64,000 nucleotides of DNA from Formicarius rufipectus (taxonomy: Eukaryota; Chordata; Aves; Passeriformes; Formicariidae). Of the stretch, positions 9,826 to 23,092 are shown in pieces. Numbering within the stretch: position 1 is the stretch's first letter; each line of letters begins with the position of its first letter. Location of the stretch: contig VXAU01000971.1 of assembly GCA_013399695.1 (NCBI GenBank), positions 637,563 through 701,562 on the forward strand, in the 5' to 3' direction. Position numbers and translations under genes: made by a program. Under the pieces are notes generated by a model. The model was not told the DNA's origin. It saw nothing but the letters and a program-made list of their open reading frames with translations, and did no database searches.

Positions 9826-11398
9826 AACAGAACAGGCCATTATAGTTCTGCTAAATTCCTTGAATAAGAACAATCAGACTCTTTTTTATGTTAAAACTTT
9901 TTTTTTTCCCTTTTTTGTGTGACAGTTTTGCAGGCTGGATATGTAGGAGTTGACTAGTTTGAATTTTGCCTGAAGTGCAATAAGTGGTCTGACTGAAAGT
10001 AAACAACAGTCTGAGTTACATAGTTTTTATTAGCTGACCTTGCAAGCTAATAAATTCATCCTGTATTTTTCTGCAACTGCCAGTTTGCAGCATGCAGGAA
10101 ACTAATCTTGTACAATAACTACCTTCCTGTACTCAGTTCTTAAATGGAGCCAAATGGATTGGTGGCGGAAGAGCTCCCCAGCAGTTCCTGTGAAACAGTG
10201 CTGAGCACAGCAAGACCTGACAGAGGCTGCTTGCTATTATTGACTTTGACAATGTAATTATGTTCTCATATACCTCCCTAGCACTTAAGTAAAAAGAAAG
10301 AAAAAATCCCCCCCATAGAATGGCTACAACAATTTTAATGTCAAATTAGCTGTAAGAGATGGATTTGTAACATGCTAAATATATAGCAATACCTCTGATT
10401 TTTTTTTGAGAGGGTAAAATAGGCTTGCAGTGGCCCTGTAGCACAAAGGTCTTTCATATGTATCTGGCTACTGCAGCAACACTTTGTTCCAGACACAAAG
10501 GCTCACGCTCACTAGTGAATTAATAAAGGATCTGTGTTCCAATTAGAAACTTGTAGTGCTTTTTAGCATTAAAGACAGACAACCATTAATATAATATACT
10601 ACACTATATAGGATCACTTATTTAGTGGCTGAGCTGTTTCTTTCAAGTTTAGAGACATCCACAGGTATTGCATACTTACAAATTTTGCATGCTTACATCT
10701 TGCATACACTGAGAGCAGTTGCAGAGCTACTACAGATTTCACTGTTGCAAGGCCAAACACATGAGCCAGATGCCCAGTGTGCTGTGGCACCATGGACGCA
10801 TGCAGGTGGAGGGCATGTGTGTGCACAAACCTGATATTCTCACTTTGCCCTATGTGGGGAAAACACCTTTGAAAGTGGGGTCTCTGATTCAGCTGAGTGA
10901 GGTAAGTGTCTGGCTAATATGAAAATTAATGCTGAAAAGCTTTGGGTTTGTTTTTCTTTTTGATCTGTCATGAAGTGCTCTTACAGTGAGTAAGCCCCTC
11001 TATGACCCCCTGCCCCCCATCAAAACAAAGAAAAGGACCAAGAACAAACTATTTGAATGTCATTTTTGAAAACATGTTTGATTACATAGTTTCTCTCCCT
11101 CTAGTTCTTAATTATACCTGACTCCTGCTTCGTTTGCCCTCTCAGAAAAGGTTAAACACCAAGTATGGCTCACATATTGCTCTCCAGGGAAAAAGACCAT
11201 GATAGCTTCCGAGCTGTGGCTGTCATTATTGTAAAGCTTTTATGAGAAATCACAGAAGCTACTCCACTAAAATGGATACATTTCTCTGCAGCAATTTTTA
11301 TTTGGACTCTGTACTAGCTGTAGCTGTGAGTACAGCTGGGTGGATAGAAAGGGAAACAGAAATGAATTTCTGTGTCCTTTCTGGATCTTCTTTTAATT

Positions 11399-11560
11399 TG
11401 TGTTTTTTTGGTGTTTGTTTTTTTTGTTTTATGGGGTTTTTTGTTTTGTTTATTTGTTTGTTTGGTTTTTTGTTTGTTTTTTTTGTTTGTTTGTCTGGTT
11501 TTGGTTTTGGGTTTTTGTTTGGGTTTTGTTTGTTTTGTTTGTTTGTTTGGGTTTTTTTTC
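11399..11560 (+). repeat. T/G-rich low-complexity tract
   Basis: About 160 bases composed almost entirely of T and G on this strand, built from irregular TTTG, TTTTG, TTGG and GGG units. It creates artificial open frames on both strands (Phe/Cys/Leu/Val-rich on +, Lys/Asn/Gln/Thr-rich on -), which are not genes. Confidence 0.95.
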
Positions 11561-12260
11561 ATTTTCAAAAAGGTAACTGGAACCTGAACTCAGCTACTAG
11601 AGTTCAGTATTCCATTTCAAATGAAACAAAAATGTCTTAAGCATACAGATCTTGGGTAAAGGTCTCTGGAACTGTTAGGTAAAACAGTTCTTTCAAGAGA
11701 AGCAAACAATTTGGATAGAGGTCTTCTCAATAAGTGACTTAATGACATTTGCTATTGTGTATAATGGAATATCCTCTTAAAAACTCTGTACAGAACAACT
11801 TCTAGAGTGGCTCTGTAAATGAGGTAGTTAATAATGGTCAGGAAGATGGTCTGTAGATAAAACTGAAGCATACACGATTAATTTAATTCAAATATGGAAA
11901 TGTTTGCTGCTAAGTAATGGTATTTATTATACATCTCTGGCTTAATCTTAATCCTTTAGCCTTCATCACTGAAGATCTTTGAGGTCCCAGAGCAAGTGTC
12001 TTAAATGCATGTACTTTGCTTTGCTATCAGGGTAGCCTGAATCCACACGCAGACACTAATGGCACTATAACTCAATCCCACACAGGACAGTTCATCCACA
12101 TATCATGTCCATCCTGACTGAGACAAGGGGTCTGTGGAAGATATGTGATCCTGTAATTGAAGACATTGCTAAAAATCAAACTGTGCAAGCAATGCTAGTT
12201 CTTGTCTTTCTCAACCTTTGAACCGAGTTTGGAAGATCAATATTCTGAAAAAAGCCTAAA
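11561..12260. other. Spacer between two T/G tracts, nothing recognised
   Basis: About 700 bases of ordinary AT-rich sequence between the two largest T/G-rich tracts. No repeat family or open frame of note. I saw no shared flanks between the two tracts that would show a tandem duplication. Confidence 0.5.
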
Positions 12261-12476
12261 TTTGTTTTGGTTTGGGGTTTTGTGGGTTTTGTTTGTTTGG
12301 TTTGGTTTGGTTTTGCATTTTTGTGTGTACAGTTTTCTTGTTATTGGTTTTTATTTGTTTGTTTTTTAATGTGTGTGGTTTGGGGTTTTGTTTTTGTTTG
12401 CTTGTTTTGTTTTTGTTGTTGTTGGGTTTGTTGGTTTTGTTTTGCTTTTTCTTTTTTTTTCTCCATTTTTTTTTTA
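12261..12476 (+). repeat. T/G-rich low-complexity tract
   Basis: About 215 bases with nearly all T and G, including repeated TTTGG units at 12295-12315 and several GG/GGG/GGGG runs. It ends in T-rich sequence with a few C. The hydrophobic open frames here (12267-12496 on +, 12256-12522 on -) are compositional artefacts. Confidence 0.95.
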
Positions 12477-14591
12477 ACCTAAAAACAAGCAGATAAAACA
12501 CCCACAGGAAAAAGCAACCCATTTCCCAGAATAATACTGGACTCTGATCTGGTATCTACTAAGCAGGGATCAGAATCCTGTCTCTCTCTGGTTCGGTTGT
12601 ATCATCTAATAAAACAGCCTGTGGCAACTGTGAGACCTTAATGGCTCTTTAGGAGCTGGTTAGACTAGCATGGAATAGAGCAATGTGTTTTGCCATATAC
12701 TGCACAGTCATGTCTTCTGGGCTCAGCTTCTCATCTTGAAAAAGAGCAGGCTATAGGCAATCCTCTCCATGCAATCCTCTCCATCCCTGTTCTCCTACTA
12801 TCCAATGGTCATTTAGCACAGGTCCTTTTCTCCACCTCACTGTCCTCCAAACCAGACTCCCTCTTGGCCCATCTTGTGCCATCTTCTTTCACTCTTCCTT
12901 CCTATGTCTCTCCCCAGCTGTTTTCCCCATGGGAGATCCTTCTTGCTGCTCATCTCCCCCCTCATCTGGCCCCCTCCTCCCCAACACTTGCGGGCCACCA
13001 AGAGAAGGAATGGGAGCTCACTCTGTTGACAGGGTCTGCCTCTTGCAACTGAGTGCAGCAACTCTCCCCTCCAAAGGTGAATGTCTTGTAGTGATTTCAG
13101 AGGTAACATTGCTCTCTGAAAAAGTTCAAACAGTTTGGAAGACCTGTGATGAAAAACTCAATGAAAGCGGACATTTCAGTCCTTCCAAAGCTGCAGAACT
13201 CCATCACAATCCTTGTCAACTCAGTGCAGTCCTCATAAAATGAAAATTTCCCCAATTTTTTTATGACACTGAAAGTTTTCTTAGAGATACAAAATGACTG
13301 CAGAACAACTGCAGAACAACTCAACTGAAATGTGTTTCAAGCCTTCACTCTGAAGTACATGAAAGAGATTAAAGATTGACAGTAAAATGACTTTAAAATT
13401 ATTTTCTAAATAGGGAAATTGTTTTCTAAATACTGAAAAGTGTGTGCTTCCATGATTTTTTTCTTGGAAACTGTCAAACTGTTAGCAGAAATGTGCCCCA
13501 ATACTTTCATAGGATGAGTGTATAATATATAACTATAAAAATAAAAACCATAATACTCCATATCTGAATGACTTGTTTAGTGATTCACTGAAAACATTTT
13601 CTTGTAATGGGTATTTTGGCAACTTTAGTCTTAATTTGTATTCAGTTTCTGTCTATAATATTTATAGAAGGTTGTTATGGACAGGTGCATTTATACATGG
13701 CTACAGGAGCCATATCATCGCAACTGTCAGACACGTCGTACACATGTTCAAGTTGTTGTCTGTTTTCCCTGACCCTCTAAGACACACGTTTGCTTGTTTT
13801 TCTGTACAATTCTGTCTTCATAGTTCACTGCACTTTCCCTCTATACTTTTCAAATCCTGCAATGTCTTGTTTAATCTGAATAGACAAGAACAGAACACTG
13901 TGTTCTAAGTGGAACCCTACCAGGGAAATGTAGTATTCTCATCATTATCACTGTCTTAGACACAGAGAAAACCTACTGTGAATGTGATTCTTAGGGCTTA
14001 TTTAACTTCTTAGAGTCAGGAACAGAGAGGCACTCCCTTCCCTGTCTATCAAGCAGAATTCTGTCTCTGTTTTTCATCTGAAAACACATCTGGCTGCATG
14101 AGTTTCTAATCCTTAATTTTCAAAGAAATAATAGGTCAATTATCTGCTGCTTTGAGTCAATTTTGTTAGCTCCAGTGAACAATTTTGCAGTGTTATAGGT
14201 AGATTTCTTCAATTGCTTCTGAATTTCTTAAGCAAGCCTATATCTGCTTTAACTAAAAATGTGACCCAACTCCTGGTTATTCATTGAATAATTTACATGG
14301 AGCCTGAAATTCACTATTATTTACACACCAGTATGATATTTATTACTCCAAATAGAGGTTAATTGAGTCATAGCCATCAATGGCAAATAATTCCATTAAC
14401 TTTCCTTATTTCATTGTGTTTATGTTATAACATGTTAAAACTGCTTTAGCTCCTCAAAGATCCTCAAACACAGGGGCTTCTCTGGAAAACAGTTAAAAGG
14501 CTATACATAACAGTGAGCAAAGAATAACTGTGGAGTTCTGAGACTCTCTGCAAATTTTTTCAGATATTTAGTAGATATCTTGGGCGAAAAC

Positions 14592-14643
14592 TTTTTTTGT
14601 TTGTTTGTTTGTTCCCCCCCCCTTATTTATTTATTTATTTTAA
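14592..14643 (+). repeat. Compound microsatellite (TTTG)n-C9-(TTAT)n
   Basis: T-rich and TTTG units, then an uninterrupted C9 at 14614-14622, then about five TTAT units. The junction of a C homopolymer with two different tetranucleotides is likely to be length-variable. Confidence 0.9.
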
Positions 14644-17306
14644 TTTTATTTGTACTTTGTTTTGGCACTAGTGCAAAAAGAACCTGAAATGCCATTCCAT
14701 TTTAACTGCATTTTATCTTCCTCTTGCTGAGTTGTATATGATACAGCAAAATGCAAATAATCTGTCCTCCGTGCTTTTCCTCTTGACCCTGATTTGAAGG
14801 TACTGTGGCAGAAGGACAGGTCCATGTTTCTTCCTCTGTGTGCAGTTGAAAACAGAGCTTCCTTTGAAAGCTGAAAGCTGACTCTCTCACTTTCAGACTT
14901 CTGAGACCTACTGTGAACTTAGCAGTCTGTGGTGGGGAACCGATCTGTCACAACATATGAGGATAAGCCCCATCTGTGCTCCCTGAAGCCATCAGTTTGG
15001 AGTTGCTCTAAGTTAGTACATTTCTGCTTCCCCAATCTGGGAGTTCTCTAAGATATTGTATGAATAAGTATTGTAGTGGTGCACATTTCTAGGGTCCTTT
15101 TTTGATCTGTGACTTCACTTAGCAAGTTTGGATTTCACTCTGTGACAATTTGTCCTGTACTGTCCTGCCCTGCATTAATCTTATCTTTCCTGGCCTAGGA
15201 CGAGCATGGATTTTCTGTATCTCACAGAGGAAAACATAGAAACATTGAGTATTTGAAGATCTGTTCCTTACCAGCTCAGACCATGATTATCAGAGATAAA
15301 ATTTTGGCCCTCTGAGTGATAAAACTTCCACTTAAGGATCGTTTTCTCTCCTGATTTAGCCTGCCTTGTTATTTCATTCTCCTTGTTCTCTGTCTGCAAG
15401 GAAAGATGACAGCTCTATTTTCTGAAGTTCAGTTTAGTTTCAGATAGGATCTACTTTAGCTACTACGGTAGCTGACTATTTGATGCCCTGAAGGCAAAAT
15501 TCCAATAACTCACAAAAATTGATATAATGCCATTGAAATACATGACAGGCAACAAAATCCTAGGTACAGGCCATGTAGTAACTTTGTACTGGGTGTCATG
15601 ATTAAACAAATGGAATCTGTGGGTTATACAGAGGATTAGAAGGAAGAATATGCACATAAACACACAGGAATTTTTATTAATGTTTAGCTGAACTGCACTT
15701 ACTCTCCAAGATACCACAACACTTTCTAGAAACAAAACAATATTCCCTTCAGTGCTGAGCACTGATGTGAATGTATGATAAGGTGTTATGGCTATCCAGA
15801 ATCACTGCAGTGAGTTGTGAATTATTCATGAAATTAAACTTCCAAACTAATTCACAGCATCAAACAGTCCTGGCAAGTGCCATATAATGCTAGAAACAGA
15901 AACGTACACTACATATTAATCCAGAAGAACTTTCTTATCCCTTAAATCATTGGACCCATACTGTTTTTCTCACCCTCGAGCATGCTGGCACTTTAAGCCT
16001 TTAGAAGGGATTTTTTTTTCACATATCAGGATTTAGATATTGTGATTCTAAATTGTGTGCTGTGAATAGGATACAGTAAAAATGGCCCAAAAAGTCTTGA
16101 TAAAAGCTAAAAAGTAACCAGTAGATATTCACAACTATGTTTATATAATCTTTTTTTTTTTTTCTCCCTACAAATAATGCACAGATTCAATTTTTTTCTG
16201 TACTCTAGTAGTGAAGAAAAGTGTTAGTAGGTGCAAGAAAGAAGTAGGGCCACCATGTAAACAATTTGATCAGTTAAAAAAAATATTTTTCAGAAAAGTA
16301 TTTGCATAGATTCAGTTCCAAAACCCTTAAACATAATGAACACTGGGACTTGTCTCAAATTGCAAATGACTTTAACTTGTGCATAGTTTGCATCTTAGAA
16401 GTGGATCATTTCCAGTGGAGGGGATGTCAGCTCTCAAGTTAAATCACTGTAACTGATCTTCTCAATTTACAGGTGTTTTCAGGCAGTTTGTTGTTTTCTG
16501 AATGTTTGCTCAAATATGAAAATTGTGAAAGGTGGGAAACAAAACTGGGAAAAGGTTGTGAAAACTTTTCAAATCTTTACATAGTCCCACTCTTCTCAAG
16601 GATACCATTTTCAGTCTCTTTGGAATAATAAATAATACATGCTCTGGATCTGTTCTGCACCTGTCTTGTTCAAGGGTGTTATCAACTCCTTGAAAAATCA
16701 GTGGAAATACATTATTGTAGAACTGGAGTTCTGCAGTAGGGAGTCAGTTCATGTTTTATCTAATCTGTGAAAGTAAGATATACAGATGTGTGCATCCTTT
16801 ATATCAGATCTTTTTTCTCTTTATGGAAAAATGAACCACCACTTTTTCAAGTTAAATCGCAGTTACATACAAAAGTCCTCCTTTCCCTTGGTTTCTGATC
16901 TCCTCAGAAACATAGACAAACATCCTGAAATCACCCTTTTGGAGCTCAGTACACTCTCTTTCATTTTCATTTTTCTTTCACTCTTTTCCTCCAGAAAGAG
17001 GCAATTCCCTGGAGTAGCACTCATCCATTCAACGTTAGGACACTGGTAAAATGAAGAGTGATACCTGATTTAATGACAATATCCTTATCAAAAGTCAGAT
17101 CTCTGGGAAGAGTTTTAGAAAGTTAATATCAGGTTTTTGAACCTTCAAGTTTTGTACTTTTAAGTGTGTTATTACATCAGGGTGCTTAGTTTTGAGTGGA
17201 AATGAGAGAAAAAAAGGGCACAATATACCAACTGGCAAAAAAGAAAGGAACTCAGAAGGACTCACAGATAACAATGTACAGCTGCCAACTGCTCCCCAGA
17301 AATACA

Positions 17307-17322
17307 ATTTATTTATTTATTT
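17307..17322 (+). repeat. (ATTT)4 microsatellite
   Basis: Four perfect ATTT units, too short to be remarkable. Confidence 0.9.
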
Positions 17323-19889
17323 AAATATAATGTATAAATGAATTCACCTGTGCTTTGACCTAGGCTATTTTAGAAGTCCCAGACTTCTGAGAATTGTTCA
17401 TTCAGACCTACCTGGACCAGAGTCAGTAGGATATGGATGTCAGTATATTACAGGAAATCTAGATGTGGAAGAACCCCTGGAGCTAGGCCCTGCTTGTAAG
17501 GAGGGAAAAGAAAGACTAAAAGAGTATTAGGAAAGAACAAGACAGAAAAGGAGCTGTGATAACATGCCTATTTTCAGGAATGAGACTTTTCTTTAGCAGA
17601 CGCTGCCATTTGCAGACTGCTGTGATAGGGACATAGAGACTGTAGTCAGCACCCCATGCCAAATACCCGGTTTCAACAAGCTGCCCAGAGATTTCTCGGT
17701 GTTGTTTGCTCAATATGGGGATCTAACAAGGGAAAATTTGTCAAGACAATTAAAAACTGCATCCCCAGCAACTCTGGATGGTACAGAAATGTTGCATACA
17801 GACAACCATGCATAACCCAGAGTAGATTTCTCCACTTTGTGGTTCAGTTCTCATGGTTTCTTAGTCATTTCTCTTCTTTTGTTCCTGTCTAGAAAACATT
17901 TATAACACAGCAGTTCTCACGTTTCTCTTCAAGAGGAAGCCACTGGACAAAAGCTTCCTGGTTACTGGTTTTCATGTAGTATATGAAAATTCAAAGACCT
18001 GTAAAAACTTCTGCAAGGAAAATCTTTGAACTTTATTTATGGCCTATTTCACAGTATAACTGCAAGGAAAACTACTTATGCTAAGCATTCAGACTATTTT
18101 TGGGGAGAGCTGAAAGCTCTGTTTAGATTTTTTAATGCTTTTCTTGGCAATAAATATCTCCCTGCAGAAAGACACTTCCAATTTAATCTACCTAAAATCA
18201 ACAGGATTTCCCAAATGTTTAATCTATCCTTGGAGAATTAATATGGAAATTACCACATCCGGAGTACTAGAAAATTGCATCCCAAATCTATAGAAATGAA
18301 AACTGTCATCGCAGCAAAAAGATAAAGGTGATGTTTGCACTGCAGCAACCAGTGTTACCAGGCTAACACGGGCTTGGATCAAGTGTGCTGTGTGGTGGGA
18401 CTGAACTCGGATGAAAACCTCATCTCCAGCCTGACTAAAAATGACTGCTGGAATGAACTGTTTCCATGACATTGGTACCTGTGTTAAACTACTTTAATCT
18501 GTATCTCTAAAGACATATTTAAACTGTAACGTAAATATTCCCTAGGAACAGGAGTTAGAATGGGTACTTGTTTTCCCAATTTCATTACCAATTTTACTTG
18601 TATTCCTCAGCCAGTGCAAGAGCATCATCATTATCACATAGAGTGCATCTAAAACATCATGAACTGTAGAAGAGAGAAGGAGGGATGGAAGAAAAGCACC
18701 TGAAGAGCTCTTTTAGAAATTTAGGTGTCCATGTTTCAGGAGCAACTGTGAAAGCAGAGTTATGATGGGGTACTTTTCCAAGCAATTTGGAAAAGGTGAA
18801 AAATGCGTGTATCACTCTGGAGGCAGAAGAGGCTAATGCGAACATTTTGTTTGGAGCACTTTTTCTTGCATGGAACAAAACCTAATGTATATTTTCCTTT
18901 AATCTGCATGGCACAGAAATCACATTTTATAGAATTGTCCTATAGGATGTTTATTTTAGTATCAGGCCCAAGCATTAACTCTGCTGATAGGAAGATTTAT
19001 TACAGACAGAAACTTGCAAGTGGTCTTTCCCCCTGCCATATTCCTTCTATGTTTTAAACCTTGAATCCTGTTCTTGTTTAATTTTTTAGGCTAGAATTGA
19101 GAAAGCAATACTTTACCTCTGCTTCGGGTTAGGAAAACAATATGCCCTCAGCAGACCTAAATGCTCTATCCAGGTTTTAACAATGATTATGCTGATAATA
19201 ACATTCCACGTTGTTGTTTTCCACTACGATTTAGGAGTGCAGAAATGGTATTGACAAAAATAATTACAATCAGGCAGCTTGTTAGTCTAAGTTTCTACCT
19301 CAAATTTAGCATACTTTTAGGTACCCATGCAAAAGCAAGAACAATCAGAACAGTGATTTTTGTAAGAACCAGATAATTTTACAGTTGTTTTTTAAACAAA
19401 GGACTTGCAATTAAGAAACATCACAAAGCTTCATTGGCACTTTGATTAACAAGGAAATTAGATCTGGAATGAACTGTTTATTAGAGTTGAGCTACCCCAA
19501 CTAGATTGAAATAAATAGATCTGTGTGGGTAGAGCCTAAAATGTCAGAGATAACAGGCCAAACAGGTCAGGCAAGATGCAGGGTTAGTAGCTTGAGGGGT
19601 CCATATTACTCACCCTTCCCCAGTGACTTAAGGGCTCCATAGTAGTTAATGTCAGCTTCTTCTCATCCTGGTATTCAGCATCTTTTCTTACTCACAAATT
19701 TTACCTGACTTTAAAATTAATTAAAAATTTAATTTAATTTCAAGTCCTAGAAGAAGAATATGCGAACTTTTCTCTCCCCAATCAGCATCAGCTTTCACCT
19801 TCACAGTATAATCCTTAGGACCATACAACTTGTTTATTAGCAATGTCTTTAATTACTGGAAAAATTTCCTTCAAACAAAGGGTGATCAG

Positions 19890-20083
19890 TCATTGAAGAG
19901 TCTCACCAGGTAAGTGGTCATAGCACCAAGCCTGACAGAGTTCAGGAACAGAGCCTTGGGTAGTTTGGACAATGCTCTCAGGCACTTGGCTTGATTCTTG
20001 GGGCTGTTCTGTGCAGGGCCAGGAGCTAGACTCTATGATCCCTGTGGGTTTCTTCCAGATCAGGATGTTCTACAATTCTATGA
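19890..20083 (+). mobile_element. CR1-X-like LINE 3' end
   Basis: A 5'-truncated CR1 tail on the + strand. Recognised blocks in order: AAGTGGTCATAGCACCAAGC, a TTTGGACAATGCTCTCAGGC block, GTGCAGGGCCAGGAGCTAGA, a degraded CCTGTGGGTTTCTTCCAGATC, and the terminal TTCTACAATTCTATGAAA. About 12 extra bases interrupt the first two blocks. This subfamily ends in the same sequence as the SINE at 188-321 and the minus-strand copy at 41442-41583. Only the C-terminal edge of ORF2 and the 3' UTR can be present, so it is a dead fragment. The left edge is approximate. Confidence 0.9.
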
Positions 20084-22743
20084 AACACATGTTTACTCTG
20101 ATCCAACTGAAACTACTCAATATGTTCCTTTCCTTTCTTTCAGGGCTTTGCTTCTGCTATAGATCAGTGTAAATGAACAGAACCTTCTTGGCACAAACAC
20201 AGTATTGTTCACCAGGGTGTGCCAATATGAATTGGCATGATGTGTGACATACCCTGAACAGGACTAGGCTATGTTTAGCAAAAACCAGATGTGGACTACC
20301 ATGATGCATAATCTGTAGGTCTAACTTCTGCCATCAGCCAGATTGTTCACCAGGAAATTGAGCCATGCCTAAGAATAATGGCTATTTTTATTTACTTGTA
20401 GACATTTCAGGTGATTAATGTGTAGGAAGCTGTTAAATGTGGGTATTTAATTAAATACTTCTCCTTCCTTCTATTTATGATTTGTTAATGTTGAAAACTC
20501 ACAGCTGGAGAAGGTTGTTTCTCTTCTTCTTCTTTTTTTTTATTTATTTTTTTTAAACCAAAACATTATTTTGAAAGTTAATCCAGCTCTGAGCAGGAAA
20601 AGTCAGCATATCCCCTTAACCATAGGCTCAGATGTTTTGCATTGACTGCTATTTTGACATTCTTGGATGGAAATCCATCGCTTAATACTCAAACATGAAG
20701 CACATACTGGTTCTCTGGCATGCCTTTGCCCGTGACCATCTGTTGGGGTGGCATTATGCCCACTGAAAAAACTGCCAGTTTCAAGAGGGCATAGGTATCA
20801 ACCAAATATAGATTTAGAAAGACAGCTAGCAAAATGCTAGGAATGTCATTTTAGCTGCAAGACTATTCCTCTTGTTGTTAGGCAATCCCAGACTGTGTCC
20901 ATACGGTTCAGAAGAAGGCTTGCAGGCACATTGTAAGCTCATCTCAAACACATCTGTTTATACATATATATACAAAGGTAAACAAATGTTATTAACTAGA
21001 AAATCTCTACATATTAATTTTTCTCTGAGAGCTTGGTTTGGATTTGGAAAAACTTTTCAAAATCCAACCACTCAAAGCAAAAAAAAGACTGTCTTTTCAA
21101 AGAGAAGTAGCTGTTTCTCATACCCATCTCCCTTTTAAATTTAATGCATTGACATTAGACAGCTACTACAAAAAAGGAATTGAGAATTTTTGTTTGAATA
21201 GCATTTAAGGATCACTTGAAAGATAACTGTGACTGTGGTGCTCAGAAAAGCCACATTCTATGGATGACTTTAGGACAAAAAATACTCATGACAAGTGAAG
21301 CTCAAGTCAGGTTGCATATGAATGCAGTTATAGATTGAATTTTGGAAAGCTAGTATCTAAAGGTAAGGTGTTACTTTGGGACAAAATCAGATCTTAAAAT
21401 TTGCAAGGCTTATAGAGCGAAAATTTTGATCATGATATGGTTTTATTTGCAGCTTGTAAGAAGAACAAGACTTACTGGTATTGTTAATATAGAAGGCTTT
21501 GGTTATGCAGGTGATGAATAAGCAACCATAACAGTAAATATTTACATTACTTGTGTCTCCTCTAAATAGCAGTTTACAACTGCAAGAAGACAAAATTCCT
21601 ATCCATCTGAAATTAAAATAAATTGTAACATATGAGAAAATACCATGGACAAGATGAAAAGCAGATAAGAAGGAGACTAAGAAAGTGAAACAGTGAGAAA
21701 GGGAAAGAAAAACGAAAACCAGATTGGCCACAGAACAGAATGATATGACCTCAAAGATGGAAGGAAGGAAGGAATGTGTACGTGGAAGGAGGGAATGCTG
21801 TAAAAAAAGTGGGGAAAACAACCTTCATATTAATATCAAAAATAGGTGAATAGGCTCCTCTACGAGACTTAATAGGCCAAAAATGGTAAGGTGAGGTGAA
21901 AGAGTCTAGGACAAAATGGTTGCAGAAATACAGAAGTTGTGAGAGAGAACTGGAATTTCTTTCTTTTCCATGGAAGAGATTATAGGCTTTTATAAAGCTT
22001 ATAAAATGTCAGAAGGTAGAAGACTAGGAAAGAGATTTTCACAAGAGAAAATCCAATCAAAAGAATAGACATAGCTCTACATGATGGTTCTGAAAGCTTT
22101 CTGACCAACCAGGAAGTTTCCAAGAAAGTGGAATAGTTTGCTTTTGTAAATCCAGATGTTCATCAAAGAGTAGGATATGAATTTTCCAGTCAGCTACTGC
22201 AAAAGTGAAATGTAAATATTAACTGTGGATTTGTGTAAGAAACAGCCACTGCTTGGTCTGTGAGCTGTTCTCTGGAATCATTCAGACCTGTGCCACTATT
22301 TTGCAATACTCTGCTAACCGTGTGGTCATCATACCTGCTCATACATGTATCTTGTAAAAACCAAGGCCAAGACGTGATCTTTACCTCCTCTTTTAATTGG
22401 CTTTTGCATTTCCTTTTACACACTTCTTTTTTATTTTTCTTGGACATTTTGAAATCCTTTTTCAAGAGCTAACTTCCCTTGTCACCACCCCTTCAAAAAG
22501 GCTGGACCACTATATTATTTTTACTCAGATGAACATCAATGGGACAATTCAGGCACTTGTCATTGAGATAGAAATTACCTGTCTATCACAGCAGACTGTA
22601 CATATACAGATTCCTGCTATGGGACATTGCTATGCTGAGGGCTATACAAATACAGAACAAAGAGATGGTCTTGAAGCATAGCAGTTACCATCTAATTGCC
22701 TCTTTAAAACAAGTATGTGTTCCAGAATTTCACCAATTACATG
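20084..22743. other. Intergenic or intronic; purine-rich patch
   Basis: No gene recognised. A purine-rich patch at about 21630-21800, including (GGAA)4 near 21759, makes a Phe/Ser/Leu-rich open frame of 144 codons on the minus strand (21387-21821). That composition, with no domain, argues against a gene. A mixed CTT/T-rich run lies at about 20519-20556. Confidence 0.5.
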
Positions 22744-23092
22744 CAGAATCACAGAGCAGTTGGACTTGGAAGGGACATCTGGTGCTCACCTAGTCCAACT
22801 TGCCTGCTAAAATAGGCTCACCTAGAGCAGGTTGCACAGGATTGTGTCCAGTTCTTTAATATCTCCAGAGAGGGAGACTCCACAACCTTTCTGGGCAGCC
22901 TGTTCCAGTGCCCTGCTATCCTGCTATTAGTGAAGAAGGTTTTCCTCATTTTCAGATGGAACTTCCTATGTTTCAGTTGTCCTTGTCCTGTCACTGGGCA
23001 CCATTGAAAAGAGTCTGGTCTCATCCATTTGACATCTTCTCTTAAGATAGTTCTACACAGTGACAAGATCCTCTCTCAGTGGTATCTTCTCC
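22744..23092 (-). mobile_element. CR1 LINE 3' end
   Basis: About 350 bases of a 5'-truncated CR1 in reverse orientation, the best-preserved CR1 tail in the window. The + strand shows CAGAATCACAGAGCAGTTGG, then GGACTTGGAAGGGACATCTG, CACCTAGAGCAGGTTGCACA, CTCTGGGCAGCCTGTTCCAG-like text and GTCACTGGGCACCATTGAAA. The tail differs from the CR1-X type and from the copies at 3390 and 60584, so at least two or three CR1 subfamilies are present. The inner (5') boundary is approximate. Confidence 0.95.
22818..23066 (-). pseudogene. CR1 ORF2 C-terminal remnant
   Basis: An 82-codon frame read on the minus strand. It contains GQGQLKHRKFHLKMRKTFFT and HWNRLPRKVVESPSLEILK, the conserved C-terminal end of the CR1 ORF2 protein, here with the Trp that is a stop in the copy at 3390-4081. 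It ends in a Cys-containing tail (CATCSR). The frame is open only because the fragment is short; the endonuclease and polymerase domains are absent, so no activity is expected. Confidence 0.9.

Larger units (their letters stand above)
7801..11398. other. Intergenic or intronic; hairpin and A/T runs
   Basis: No gene recognised. It includes a perfect 13-bp hairpin at 8651-8684, an A-rich run at 8729-8763 and a T-rich run at 9795-9825. An octamer ATTTGCAT lies at 9523-9530 in a 21-base segment nearly repeated at 26223-26243. Open frames at 7768-8193 and 10614-10922 show no domain. Confidence 0.5.
12477..19889. other. Long unannotated stretch, intergenic or intronic
   Basis: About 7.4 kb without a recognised gene or transposon. 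A C/T-rich, relatively GC-richer patch lies at about 12760-13075 and includes a short duplicated CAATCCTCTCCATGC-like unit near 12758-12785. A compound microsatellite sits at 14592-14643, T-rich runs at 16151-16166, and (ATTT)4 at 17307-17322. A 21-base segment at 18271-18291 recurs with one difference at 49158-49178. Confidence 0.5.

Noticed and set aside
10752..10899. A possible exon ending at GAG|GTAAGTG
   Set aside because: Donor-like motif only; the acceptor is poor and the peptide is unrecognised.
11242..11640. A 132-codon frame and several hydrophobic frames through the T/G tracts (also at 12256-12522, 57020-57244, 59592-59906)
   Set aside because: Composition-driven: T/G-rich DNA gives Phe, Leu, Val, Cys and Gly on one strand and Lys, Asn, Gln and Thr on the other.
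21387..21821. 144-codon Phe/Ser/Leu-rich minus-strand frame
   Set aside because: The + strand is purine-rich here, so the complement is stop-poor by composition; no domain and no signal of coding.
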